Shown here in pieces: positions 1 to 7,483 of a stretch of DNA of 64,000 bases. The stretch covers positions 186,001 to 250,000 of the forward strand of contig NZ_JANFLU010000004.1 in NCBI RefSeq assembly GCF_024385525.1. The letters run 5' to 3'. Below the pieces are notes generated by a model, which saw only the letters and a program-made list of their open reading frames with translations, did not search any database and was not told where the DNA came from. Origin of the DNA: Arthrobacter sp. zg-Y238. GTDB taxonomy: Bacteria; Actinomycetota; Actinomycetes; Actinomycetales; Micrococcaceae. Position 1 is the first letter of the stretch; each line of letters starts with the position of its first letter. The translations under genes were made by a program, and so were the position numbers.

Positions 1-991
1 CACCCGCGATTCGCTGCAGCAGCAGCTCGCTGCCCTGGAAGGCGGAAAGCATGCCTTCTCCTTCAGCTCCGGGCTTGCCGCCGAGGATGCCCTGATCCGC
101 GGGCTGCTTGCCCCCGGAGACCACATCGTCCTGGGCAACGATGCCTACGGCGGAACCTACCGCCTCATCAACAAGGTGCTGGGCAAGTGGGGGATTACCA
201 ATACGGCGGTGGATATGTCCGACGCCGCAGCTGTCGCGGCTGCCGTTGCGGCCGGGAACACGAAGCTGGTGTGGCTGGAAACGCCGTCGAACCCGATGAT
301 GAAAATCAGCGATATTGCCGCAACGGCGCAGGCAGCGCACGACGCCGGTGCTCTCCTGGTGGTCGACAACACCTTTGCGTCGCCGTACCTGCAGCAGCCG
401 CTGGCCCTGGGCGCCGACGTCGTTGTGCACTCGACCACCAAGTACATCGGCGGGCATTCCGACGCCGTGGGAGGTGCCGTAATCCTGAACGACGACGCCA
501 TGGCGGAGGAGGTCGGGTTCATTCAGTTTGCCGTCGGTGCGGTGTCGGCGCCGATGGAGGCCTGGCTGACCACCCGCGGGCTGAAGACCCTCGCGGTGCG
601 GATGGACCGGCATTCGGCTACTGCCATGACCGTGGCGAAGTGGCTCAAGGAACAGCCCGCCGTGGAGCAGGTGTTGTATCCGGGGCTGGAAGAGCATCCG
701 GGGCATGACCTGGCCAAGGCCCAGATGAAGGACTTCGGCGGCATGGTTTCGGTGTCCTTCAAGGGCGGCGAGGCTGCGGCCCGGAAGGTGGCGGAATCCA
801 CGCGGCTGTTCCTGCTGGCTGAGTCGCTGGGCGGGGTGGAGTCCCTGATGAACTACCCCTCGGAAATGACCCATGCCTCGGTCAAGGGCACCGAGCTGGC
901 CGTACCGGAGAACCTCCTGCGGCTGTCGGTTGGCCTGGAGGACGTCGAGGACCTTATTGCGGACCTCGACCAGGCGCTGGGGCAGCTCTAG
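1..991 (+). CDS. metB: Cystathionine gamma-synthase / trans-sulfuration enzyme (3' part; start lies outside the window)
   Basis: PLP-dependent Cys/Met metabolism enzyme. The reading frame is already open at base 2 and gives about 329 residues to the TAG at 989-991. It lacks only the N-terminus, since family members are about 380-400 residues. The PLP-binding motif STTKYIGGHSD is present, with the Schiff-base lysine codon at 440-442. The upstream GTYRLI and the later ETPSNP and VVDNTF segments are also typical of the family. The expected reaction joins O-acyl-homoserine and cysteine to cystathionine, or cleaves cystathionine if the enzyme is a gamma-lyase. Sequence alone does not separate these two activities well, so the symbol is tentative. 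No other methionine gene is adjacent in the window. A GC hairpin follows the stop. Confidence 0.85.
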   Translation, partial: TRDSLQQQLAALEGGKHAFSFSSGLAAEDALIRGLLAPGDHIVLGNDAYGGTYRLINKVLGKWGITNTAVDMSDAAAVAAAVAAGNTKLVWLETPSNPMMKISDIAATAQAAHDAGALLVVDNTFASPYLQQPLALGADVVVHSTTKYIGGHSDAVGGAVILNDDAMAEEVGFIQFAVGAVSAPMEAWLTTRGLKTLAVRMDRHSATAMTVAKWLKEQPAVEQVLYPGLEEHPGHDLAKAQMKDFGGMVSVSFKGGEAAARKVAESTRLFLLAESLGGVESLMNYPSEMTHASVKGTELAVPENLLRLSVGLEDVEDLIADLDQALGQL

Positions 992-1335
992 CCTCGGCGG
1001 CGGGCCTTGCGGCCCGGCGGGGGAGGGGCCGGTGGGAGGTTTGGCAGGAACTGCCCGCAGGATTTCCCACCCGGCGGTCGCCCAGGACCTCAGCAGCATC
1101 AACCGCCCCCACTGGTGGGGCTGTGGCCGCACAGGCAGGGAGCATCAGCACCTGACCGTCGGAATCCCTGCGGTTTGTCCGATTCCCCGCGGGATGTCCG
1201 GATCCCTGCGCCGCGCCCAGCAGGATTTGTCACAAACCGCAGGGATCTCCCCAAAGCGAGGGGACCTCGGGAGCACCAAGCAGCATTGGGTGGAAGTTGT
1301 GCCGGCAGCGGTGCAGGGAGGCAACCCGAAAACGC
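992..1335. repeat. Gene-free 344-bp gap with a cluster of degenerate and inverted repeats
   Basis: No credible coding frame is present. The gap holds a perfect 15-bp inverted repeat: ATCCCTGCGGTTTGT at 1164-1178 and its complement at 1232-1246. Between the arms lie imperfect direct copies of the unit GGATCCCTGCG/TTTGTCC, around 1161-1180, 1181-1199 and 1200-1231. A shorter related CGCAGGATTT sits near 1057-1066, and a small GGCAG-GAA-CTGCC hairpin is at 1043-1055. The arrangement resembles a REP-like palindromic element or a structured RNA. Its function is unknown. Confidence 0.6.
1001..1016 (+). terminator. GC-rich hairpin after metB, possible terminator
   Basis: A perfect 6-bp stem (CGGGCC/GGCCCG) with a 4-nt loop starts 9 nt after the metB stop. 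No T-run follows, so it is at best a U-tract-less terminator of the kind often seen in high-GC actinobacteria. Confidence 0.3.
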
Positions 1336-1779
1336 CTAACGGGGCCTGCGGCCCTTAGCGGCACGCTTCTTCGGGTCCCGGATCTGGAAATACCTGCTGC
1401 TCTGCGGTAGCCAGAGCAGCGCCGTGCAGGCCAGCAGCACCAGGCCTACGGCCACTAACGCCGGGCCGCGGAAAAGCAGGGGGAACCCGGCAATCACACC
1501 GATACTGCTGAGTGTTTCCCGGGCGCTGCGCTTACCGGCCCGCAGCCGCAGCACGCTGTAGGCGCTCAGTGCAGCGAGGACCAGGGCAAGGGCCCCCATC
1601 ATCGTCAGTGCAGCGCTGTCCTGATGCTGCGTCCGGGCCGAGACGATAAACGAAATGCCCGCAACGGCGACCAGGACGGCCGCCACGAGCCAGGCGGCAG
1701 CCGCCGCCCGGATGATGCCGGGAGGGCGGGTGTGAGGCGGGGGAGTGCGCGGCGCGGGGGTGCCGGAACCGAGTCCCAT
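1336..1779 (-). CDS. Small integral membrane protein, function unknown
   Basis: A 147-residue protein with three or four predicted membrane segments, at about 22-46, 57-76 and 92-125. The N-terminal tail is rich in proline, and the C-terminal tail is strongly basic (RDPKKRAAKGRRPR), which suggests a cytoplasmic C-terminus. The start codon overlaps the stop of the upstream amidohydrolase gene by one base (TGATG), so the two are probably co-transcribed and translationally coupled. I do not recognise a domain family. Pairing with the amidohydrolase may be operonic convenience rather than a functional link. Confidence 0.6.
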   Translation of the reverse strand: MGLGSGTPAPRTPPPHTRPPGIIRAAAAAWLVAAVLVAVAGISFIVSARTQHQDSAALTMMGALALVLAALSAYSVLRLRAGKRSARETLSSIGVIAGFPLLFRGPALVAVGLVLLACTALLWLPQSSRYFQIRDPKKRAAKGRRPR

Positions 1780-2957
1780 CAGCGGGGCGCCACGATCTGT
1801 TCGCGGGCGTCAAGGTCGTAGCGGTAGACCTCCCGGCCGCCGATCCACACCTTCAGCGCACGCTGCATCACGTCCAGCGGATTCCCGCTCCACAGGACAA
1901 GATCGGCATCCTTGCCGGGTTCCAGGGAACCGAGTCGGTCCGCGAGGCCCAGCACCCGGGCGGGATTGATCGTCACGGCGCGCAGCGCCTCGTCGGGGTC
2001 CAGCCCCTCCTTCACCGCCAGTGCGGCTTGATAGATCAGGAAATTGATGGGGACCACCGGATGGTCGGTGATGATGGAGATCTCCACTCCGGCAGCGGCA
2101 AGCTTCCCCGGATTGGCCATGCTGCGGCCGCGCAGCTCCACCTTCGAGCGGGTGGTGAAGAGCGGTCCGATGAGCACCGGAACGCCGCGTTCGGCCAGGA
2201 CATCGGCCAGCAGATGGGCCTCGGTGCCGTGGTCGAGCACCAGCTCGTAGCCGAACTCGTCCGCCAGCCGCAGGGCGGTGCCGATGTCGTCCGCCCGGTG
2301 GGCGTGCTGCCGCCAGGGGATTTCCTGCTTCAGCACCATGGCAAGGGCTTCAAGGTGCGGGTCGCGGGCGTTCGGGTCCGCCTTGCCCAGGTAGTTCTGC
2401 GCATCCATAAAGGCCTGCCGGATCACCATCGCCGTGCCCAGACGGGTGGAGGGGGTCTGCTTCTTGTCGCTGTAGATCCGCTTCGGGTTCTCTCCGAGCG
2501 CGGACTTCAGGCCGCTGGGTGCACGCAGCACCATTTCCTCCAGATAACGCCCGTGCGTGTGCAGCGCCACTGCCTGCCCGCCGATCGGGTTGCCGGAGCC
2601 GGGGTTGATGTTCGCCGTGGTCACTCCGCCGGCCAGGGCGTCGTCGAAGCCCGTATCGAAGGGGTTTACAGCGTCCAGGGCGCGGACGCCCGCCATCACC
2701 GGATCCGTCATCTCGTTGGAATCGTTGCCGGCCCAGCCTTCACCTTCTTCATGCACGCCAAGGTGGGTATGCGCATCCACCAGCCCGGGCAGCAGCCACT
2801 GCCCGCCGGCGTCCAGCACCTCCGCGCCGTCGGGCACAACGACGTCGGGCCCCAGTTCCCGGATCCGTCCGCCCTCGACGAGGACGGTGCCGTCGAAGGG
2901 CCTGCCGGTGACGGGAACCACATGGGCATTGGTGATGGCTTGAAGCGCGGGGGACAT
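1779..2957 (-). CDS. Amidohydrolase (imidazolonepropionase/PHP-like metal-dependent hydrolase)
   Basis: A 392-residue member of the amidohydrolase superfamily. The N-terminal beta-sandwich segment is followed by the metal-binding motif VDAHTHLG (His63 and His65). Later metal or active-site histidines lie in HAHRADD, DHGTEAH and ITDHP. The C-terminus has the usual second sandwich strand (GSLEPGKDADLVLWSG). The ATG at 2957 is chosen because homology starts just after it and a purine-rich GAAAGG precedes it; upstream in-frame codons would add a tail with no family resemblance. It is likely a cytosolic hydrolase of a cyclic amide or imide. The substrate cannot be told from sequence. It is coupled to the membrane protein downstream. 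Confidence 0.8.
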   Translation of the reverse strand: MSPALQAITNAHVVPVTGRPFDGTVLVEGGRIRELGPDVVVPDGAEVLDAGGQWLLPGLVDAHTHLGVHEEGEGWAGNDSNEMTDPVMAGVRALDAVNPFDTGFDDALAGGVTTANINPGSGNPIGGQAVALHTHGRYLEEMVLRAPSGLKSALGENPKRIYSDKKQTPSTRLGTAMVIRQAFMDAQNYLGKADPNARDPHLEALAMVLKQEIPWRQHAHRADDIGTALRLADEFGYELVLDHGTEAHLLADVLAERGVPVLIGPLFTTRSKVELRGRSMANPGKLAAAGVEISIITDHPVVPINFLIYQAALAVKEGLDPDEALRAVTINPARVLGLADRLGSLEPGKDADLVLWSGNPLDVMQRALKVWIGGREVYRYDLDAREQIVAPR

Positions 2958-3038
2958 GGGGGACCTTTCGCTTACTTGATCTGGTCCGGCCAGCCTATCG
3001 CCTGCCTCCGGGCAGGGGAGGAGGAGCAGCCTGCCCGG

Positions 3039-3044
3039 TAGACT
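3039..3044 (+). promoter_or_regulatory. Candidate -10 box TAGACT upstream of the glycosyltransferase gene
   Basis: TAGACT matches the actinobacterial TANNNT -10 consensus. Initiation about 6-7 nt downstream falls at an in-frame GTG at 3050, which would be a leaderless start. It would equally give a leader of about 70 nt before the SD-preceded ATG at 3119. No good -35 box is visible. Confidence 0.35.
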
Positions 3045-3118
3045 TGCGGGTGTCAAGATCGACACGAAAAACGCTATGTAGCGCCACGAGCGCGGCCGGC
3101 AGTCTTACAGGGAGAACA

Positions 3119-4408
3119 ATGGGCCAGATCCACCGATCCGCTTTTGTGCGGACCGTTGCGACCCTGGGAGCGCTGGCATTAGCCGGGCTGCTCGTATGGA
3201 CAGCTTTCGACTTATCGCCGCGTCACGGCCTCGACTTCAGTGTTTACCTGTCCGGCGGGCAGAGCGTCATTGACGCCGCCGGTGAACTGTATACGAAGGC
3301 CGTCCAGTACGACGCCGACAGCAGCCTGCTCTTCACCTACCCGCCTTTTGCCGCGCTGGTTTTTGCAGTGCTGGCTCCGTTCGGCCAGAGCGTGGGGCTG
3401 AACATCTTCACCGGCATTTCCATCGCCATTGCCGCAGCCACCGCCGTCTGGGCAGTCCGCTATGTCTTCCGCCGCGAGGGAGCCATGGACGTACTCCGCC
3501 ACCCCTGGCTCCGTCCGCTGGCCATCGCCGGCACCGGCTTGATCGTGCTGCTAGGACCATGGCGCGAAACGCAGGCCTTCGGGCAGATCAACATCCTGCT
3601 CTTTGGGCTGATCATGGCCGACTTCGTGATCAAGAAGGAAGGCTGGCCCACCGGTCTGCTGACAGGTGTGGCTGCCGGACTGAAACTCACCCCGCTGGTC
3701 TTCGGCCTGTACTTCCTGGCGCGGGGCGACTGGCGCGGACTGCGCAACATGGCCTACGGCTTCCTCTCGACCTTCGCCCTTGGCTTCCTGATCCTCCCGC
3801 GGGAATCACGTACCTACTGGCTGGACCTGCTGCCGGACACCTCGAGGATCGGCGGCGCCGGCTACGTGGACAACCTCTCGATCAAGGGGGCCATCCTGCA
3901 CTTCGGCGGCCCGGATTTCCCCGTCGACCTTCCGTGGCTTCTCCTTTCGCTGCTGGCTGTCGCGGCTACCGCCGTCGTCATCCGCCTGGCCGGCAACCGC
4001 GGAGAGACCTTCACCGCCCTGGCAGCCACCGCGCTGCTGATGCTCCTGATTTCCCCCGTCTCCTGGTCACACCACTGGGTCTGGGTGGCACTCTTCATCC
4101 CGGTCCTGGCCCGGAACCTGATGGACTTGGAGCCGCAGCGCCGGAAACTCCGGATCACCGGATTCCTCCTGCTGGCCTCCTCGCTGGTGATCTTCATTTA
4201 CTCGCCCAAGACCATCGGCGAACTGTTCAATGCACCCAACCTGGATTCCCAGCTGCCCGAGCCGTGGCTGATGGCCTCCAGCGCCGGAGTCTTCTGGGGC
4301 ATCGGGCTCCTGGCCTGGTGGTCCGTCAACTATTGGGGCAGCCGCCCGCGCCACTGGTGGCGCAACAATCCGCCCGGGTTGCAGCGGGCCACGGAGCCGC
4401 AGCCCTAG
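3119..4408 (+). CDS. GT87-family (DUF2029) polyprenol-phosphate-dependent mannosyltransferase-like membrane protein
   Basis: A 429-residue polytopic membrane protein with roughly ten hydrophobic segments. The pattern matches the GT-C glycosyltransferase 87 family: HGLDFSVYL after the first membrane span (Asp being the likely catalytic residue), then TYPPFAALVF in the next loop. Relatives (PimE-type alpha-1,2-mannosyltransferases) transfer sugars from polyprenyl-phosphate donors to lipoglycans on the outer membrane face. The ATG at 3119 has GGGAG 5 nt upstream. An in-frame GTG at 3050, placed for leaderless initiation, would add 23 residues. The acceptor and sugar are not deducible. The stop codon overlaps the promoter of the next gene. 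Confidence 0.72.
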   Translation: MGQIHRSAFVRTVATLGALALAGLLVWTAFDLSPRHGLDFSVYLSGGQSVIDAAGELYTKAVQYDADSSLLFTYPPFAALVFAVLAPFGQSVGLNIFTGISIAIAAATAVWAVRYVFRREGAMDVLRHPWLRPLAIAGTGLIVLLGPWRETQAFGQINILLFGLIMADFVIKKEGWPTGLLTGVAAGLKLTPLVFGLYFLARGDWRGLRNMAYGFLSTFALGFLILPRESRTYWLDLLPDTSRIGGAGYVDNLSIKGAILHFGGPDFPVDLPWLLLSLLAVAATAVVIRLAGNRGETFTALAATALLMLLISPVSWSHHWVWVALFIPVLARNLMDLEPQRRKLRITGFLLLASSLVIFIYSPKTIGELFNAPNLDSQLPEPWLMASSAGVFWGIGLLAWWSVNYWGSRPRHWWRNNPPGLQRATEPQP

Positions 4409-4411
4409 ACT
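4406..4411 (+). promoter_or_regulatory. -10 box TAGACT for a leaderless MOSC mRNA, overlapping the upstream stop codon
   Basis: TAGACT lies exactly 6 nt before the ATG at 4418, and no Shine-Dalgarno sequence is present between them. The first three bases are the TAG stop of the glycosyltransferase gene. The spacing predicts transcription starting at the A of ATG. Confidence 0.5.
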
Positions 4412-4417
4412 GCTGGC

Positions 4418-5098
4418 ATGAGAACCGGTTCGCTGCTCGCTGTTTGCCTGTTGCACGGCCTTCTGCCCACCAAGGACGCCACCGGCGTCACTGCCATCGA
4501 CAAACGCGCCGTGGCAGGACCGGTGAAGGTCCATCCCCTGGGATTGACCGGAGACCTGCAGGCCAGCCGCAAACATCACGGCGGGGAATCCAAGGCCATC
4601 TACGCCTATTCCCAGGCCGACGCCGACTACTGGGCCCGGGAACTGGGACGCGCGGTCCCGCCCGGCCTGTTCGGTGAAAACCTGCGGCTGGACGGTTTGG
4701 ACGCCACTGCCGCCCTGATCGGTGAGCGGTGGCGGATCGGCGACGACGTCGAGGTGGAAGTGACCTGTCCCCGCACCCCCTGCCGCAACTTCCAGCGGCG
4801 GATGGAGGTGCCGAACTGGCAGCGCCGCTTTGCGGAGGCCGGACGCGTGGGCACCTATCTCCGGGTCCGCCGCCGCGGCAGCATCGCTGCGGGGGACCCC
4901 GTGGAGGTGTTGACCGAACCCAGCCACGGCGTGAGCGTCCGTGACGTCTTCCGCGGCCTTGACGCCGAACAGGCCGCGGCGCTGCAGGCATCCCGCAGCG
5001 CCGGTGAGATCACGTTGTCACCGGAAATACTCAAGGTCCTGCGCACGATGTCGGCCAAAACCGCGCGGTCCACGGCCGCAGTGCCGGCCCGGGGTTAG
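4418..5098 (+). CDS. MOSC domain-containing protein (YiiM-like)
   Basis: A 226-residue soluble protein with the MOSC sulfur-carrier fold. Diagnostic stretches are KHHGGESKAIYAY near residues 48-60, FGENLRLDG near 85-93 and the cysteine-containing CPRTPCRNFQRRM near 116-128. The second cysteine of CPRTPC is the usual conserved MOSC cysteine. Family members abstract or carry sulfur for molybdenum-cofactor-related chemistry or detoxify N-hydroxylated compounds. No Moco gene is adjacent, so the specific role is open. The start is preceded by TAGACT at a 6-nt spacing and no SD, which suggests a leaderless transcript. Confidence 0.8.
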   Translation: MRTGSLLAVCLLHGLLPTKDATGVTAIDKRAVAGPVKVHPLGLTGDLQASRKHHGGESKAIYAYSQADADYWARELGRAVPPGLFGENLRLDGLDATAALIGERWRIGDDVEVEVTCPRTPCRNFQRRMEVPNWQRRFAEAGRVGTYLRVRRRGSIAAGDPVEVLTEPSHGVSVRDVFRGLDAEQAAALQASRSAGEITLSPEILKVLRTMSAKTARSTAAVPARG

Positions 5099-5106
5099 CC
5101 CTGCCC

Positions 5107-5136
5107 GGGGCCGCTGTGCGCAAGCTCACCGGCCCC
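5107..5136 (+). terminator. Hairpin after the MOSC gene, possible terminator
   Basis: A 7-bp stem (GGGGCCG at 5107-5113, CGGCCCC at 5130-5136) starts 8 nt after the MOSC stop. There is no T-tract, so it is a weak terminator candidate. Confidence 0.3.
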
Positions 5137-5163
5137 GACCACGCACCGGACGCAGGGATGCCG

Positions 5164-5464
5164 TACACTGGAAAACATCCCCCACTCCGGTATTCCCTTA
5201 TTTTCCTACGGTTCATCGAGATTTTCACTGAAAATCACCACCGAAACCCGTACGGTACGTTGTGTTGGGGCCCGCATTTCTAATGCGGGCAGATTCATCT
5301 TTTGGGGAGCGCCGGCAAAGAAATCGTCACACCGGTCGTAGACACAATCCAGTGAAATCGGCCCACAGCTGTGACGGAAAGTCCTGCCTGGGATTGCAAC
5401 AGCGCCGGACTTACGTCCTGCAGCCTCTTGGTTGCCTGCTCCCCGATTGAATGAGGATCACCTC
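5164..5464 (+). promoter_or_regulatory. Long 5' leader of the DEAD-box helicase gene
   Basis: The 366-bp gap before the helicase holds no gene. A TACACT hexamer at 5164-5169 is a plausible -10 box and would give a leader of about 290 nt. Inside the leader are a 6-bp hairpin at 5221-5235 and a perfect 8-bp stem with a 5-nt loop at 5270-5290 (arms GCCCGCAT and ATGCGGGC). Long structured leaders are common on cold-inducible helicase mRNAs. That this one is cold-responsive is inference. Confidence 0.4.
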
Positions 5465-7363
5465 TTGTCTGAAGCCACGCTGGAAAACACCAACGTCGAA
5501 AACGCCGCTCCCGAAACCGAAGAGAACACTGTGCTGTTCAGCGACTTCGGATTGGACGAGCGCGTCCTGGCAGCCCTGAAGGATGTCGGCTACGTAACGC
5601 CGTCTCCAATCCAGGCAGCTACCATCCCCCTGCTGCTCGAAGGCCGCGACGTCGTCGGCCTGGCCCAGACGGGAACCGGCAAGACCGCGGCATTCGCCGT
5701 TCCTGCCCTGTCCCTGCTCGCCGGCCGCCCGGCCACCAAGGACACCCAGGTGCTGGTGCTTGCACCCACCCGTGAACTGGCCCTGCAGTCTGCAGAAGCC
5801 TTCACCTCCTACGCAGTCCACATGGATGGCATCACCGTGCTTCCCGTGTACGGCGGTTCCGCCTACGGCCCCCAGCTCAACGGCCTCCGCCGCGGCGCCC
5901 AGGTTGTTGTGGGCACCCCCGGCCGTGTGATTGACCACATCGCCAAGGGTTCCCTGGACCTGTCCAACCTCGAGTACCTGGTGCTCGATGAGGCTGACGA
6001 AATGCTGCGCATGGGCTTCGCCGAAGACGTGGAGCAGATCCTTTCCTCCACTCCGGCGAGCAAGCAGGTTGCCCTGTTCTCCGCCACCATGCCGCCGGCC
6101 ATCCGCAAGATTGCCAAGAAGTACCTGAACAACGCTGCGGAAATCACGGTCAAGTCCAAGACCACCACCGGTGCGAACACCCGCCAGCGCTACGTGCAGG
6201 TCATGGGCCCGCACAAGCTGGATGCAATGACCCGCATCCTGGAAACCGAAGAGTTCGACGGCGTTATCGCGTTCGTCCGGACCAAGGCGGCCACCGAAGA
6301 CCTGGCTGACAAGCTCAAGGACCGCGGCTACAACGCCGCCGCCATCAATGGCGACATCCCGCAGCAGCAGCGTGAGCGCACGGTCGAGGCCCTCCGCGAC
6401 GGCAAGATCGACATCCTGGTTGCCACGGATGTTGCCGCCCGCGGCCTCGACGTCGAGCGCATCAGCCACGTCGTCAACTACGACATCCCGCATGACACCG
6501 AGTCCTACGTCCACCGCATCGGCCGCACCGGCCGTGCAGGACGCACCGGCGACGCCATCCTGTTCATGACCCCGCGTGAGAAGTACCTGCTGCGGGCCAT
6601 TGAAAAGGCCACGCGCCAGCCGGTTGAGCACATGCAGCTGCCGAGCGTCGACGTCGTCAACGAGAAGCGCCTGGCCAAGTTCTCCGAGAAGATCACGGAA
6701 ACCCTCGGTTCCGAGGACATCGCGGTGTTCCGGGACCTGGTGACCAAGTACCTGGCCGAGCACGAAGTTCCCGCCGAAGACGTTGCAGCAGCCCTGGCCG
6801 TCATGGCCCAGGGTGGCCGCGACCTGCTGCTGCGGGAAATCCCGCAGGCTCCTGCCCGCCAGCGCGAGCGTTCCGAAGGCCGCAACGACGGCGTCGGCTC
6901 CCGCGGCCCGACGCGTCCGCTGACCGAAGGCAATGCAACGTACCGCATCGCCGTCGGCCGCCGCCAGCGCGTGCTGCCCGGTTCGATTGTCGGCGCCATT
7001 GCCAACGAGGGCGGCCTGTCCTCCGCGCAGATCGGCGGCATCGACATCCGTGCAGACCACACCCTGGTGGAACTGCCTGCAGACCTGTCCAAGGACCAGC
7101 TGCGCGCCCTGTCCCGCACCCGGATCGGCGGCGAGCTGATTCACCTCGAGCTGGACAAGGGCCGCAAGCCGGCCCGCGAGCGTGAAGGCGGCGGCAGCTT
7201 CAACGACCGCGCCGACCGCGGCGGCTTCAAGAAGGATTTCAAGAAGCGCGACGGCGAGCGTTCCTTCGGCGACCGCGGCAGTGACCGCCCGTTCAAGAAG
7301 CGTGAAGGCGGCTTCCGCGACAGCGCAGCTGCCGGTGCCCGCAAGCCCCGCTTCCGCGACTAG
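5465..7363 (+). CDS. deaD: DEAD-box ATP-dependent RNA helicase, DeaD/CsdA type
   Basis: A 632-residue cytosolic RNA helicase acting in ribosome assembly and mRNA turnover. Motifs in order are the Q motif (YVTPSPIQ), Walker A AQTGTGKT (about 67-74), PTREL, GTPGR, DEAD (175-178), SAT (206-208), ARGLD and HRIGRTGR (350-357). A DbpA-like RNA-binding domain follows at about 495-570 (YRIAVGRRQRVLPG onward). A basic, Gly/Arg-rich tail of about 65 residues ends in RKPRFRD. I chose the TTG at 5465 because GAGGA lies just upstream and the frame's only earlier start would add an unconserved stretch. A strong bidirectional terminator follows the gene. Confidence 0.93.
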   Translation: MSEATLENTNVENAAPETEENTVLFSDFGLDERVLAALKDVGYVTPSPIQAATIPLLLEGRDVVGLAQTGTGKTAAFAVPALSLLAGRPATKDTQVLVLAPTRELALQSAEAFTSYAVHMDGITVLPVYGGSAYGPQLNGLRRGAQVVVGTPGRVIDHIAKGSLDLSNLEYLVLDEADEMLRMGFAEDVEQILSSTPASKQVALFSATMPPAIRKIAKKYLNNAAEITVKSKTTTGANTRQRYVQVMGPHKLDAMTRILETEEFDGVIAFVRTKAATEDLADKLKDRGYNAAAINGDIPQQQRERTVEALRDGKIDILVATDVAARGLDVERISHVVNYDIPHDTESYVHRIGRTGRAGRTGDAILFMTPREKYLLRAIEKATRQPVEHMQLPSVDVVNEKRLAKFSEKITETLGSEDIAVFRDLVTKYLAEHEVPAEDVAAALAVMAQGGRDLLLREIPQAPARQRERSEGRNDGVGSRGPTRPLTEGNATYRIAVGRRQRVLPGSIVGAIANEGGLSSAQIGGIDIRADHTLVELPADLSKDQLRALSRTRIGGELIHLELDKGRKPAREREGGGSFNDRADRGGFKKDFKKRDGERSFGDRGSDRPFKKREGGFRDSAAAGARKPRFRD

Positions 7364-7417
7364 GAAGCAGCGGCGCCCGTAACCTAGGGCGCCGCACCGC
7401 GGTTCCGTATAAACAAG

Positions 7418-7452
7418 AAGGACGCCTCCCGCAGCGGGAGGCGTCCTTTTTG
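7418..7452. terminator. Rho-independent terminator between convergent deaD and the kinase gene
   Basis: A 13-bp perfect stem (7418-7430 with 7436-7448) and 5-nt loop are followed by a T-run. The A-rich left flank also supports partial use on the minus strand. Confidence 0.85.
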
Positions 7453-7483
7453 TTATGCCCTGTGGTGCCGAGGCGCTGTCCTG

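Noticed and set aside
5411-7144. Open frame of 577 codons on the minus strand opposite deaD
   Set aside because: Shadow of the helicase; Gly/Val-rich composition typical of reversed DEAD-box coding sequence.
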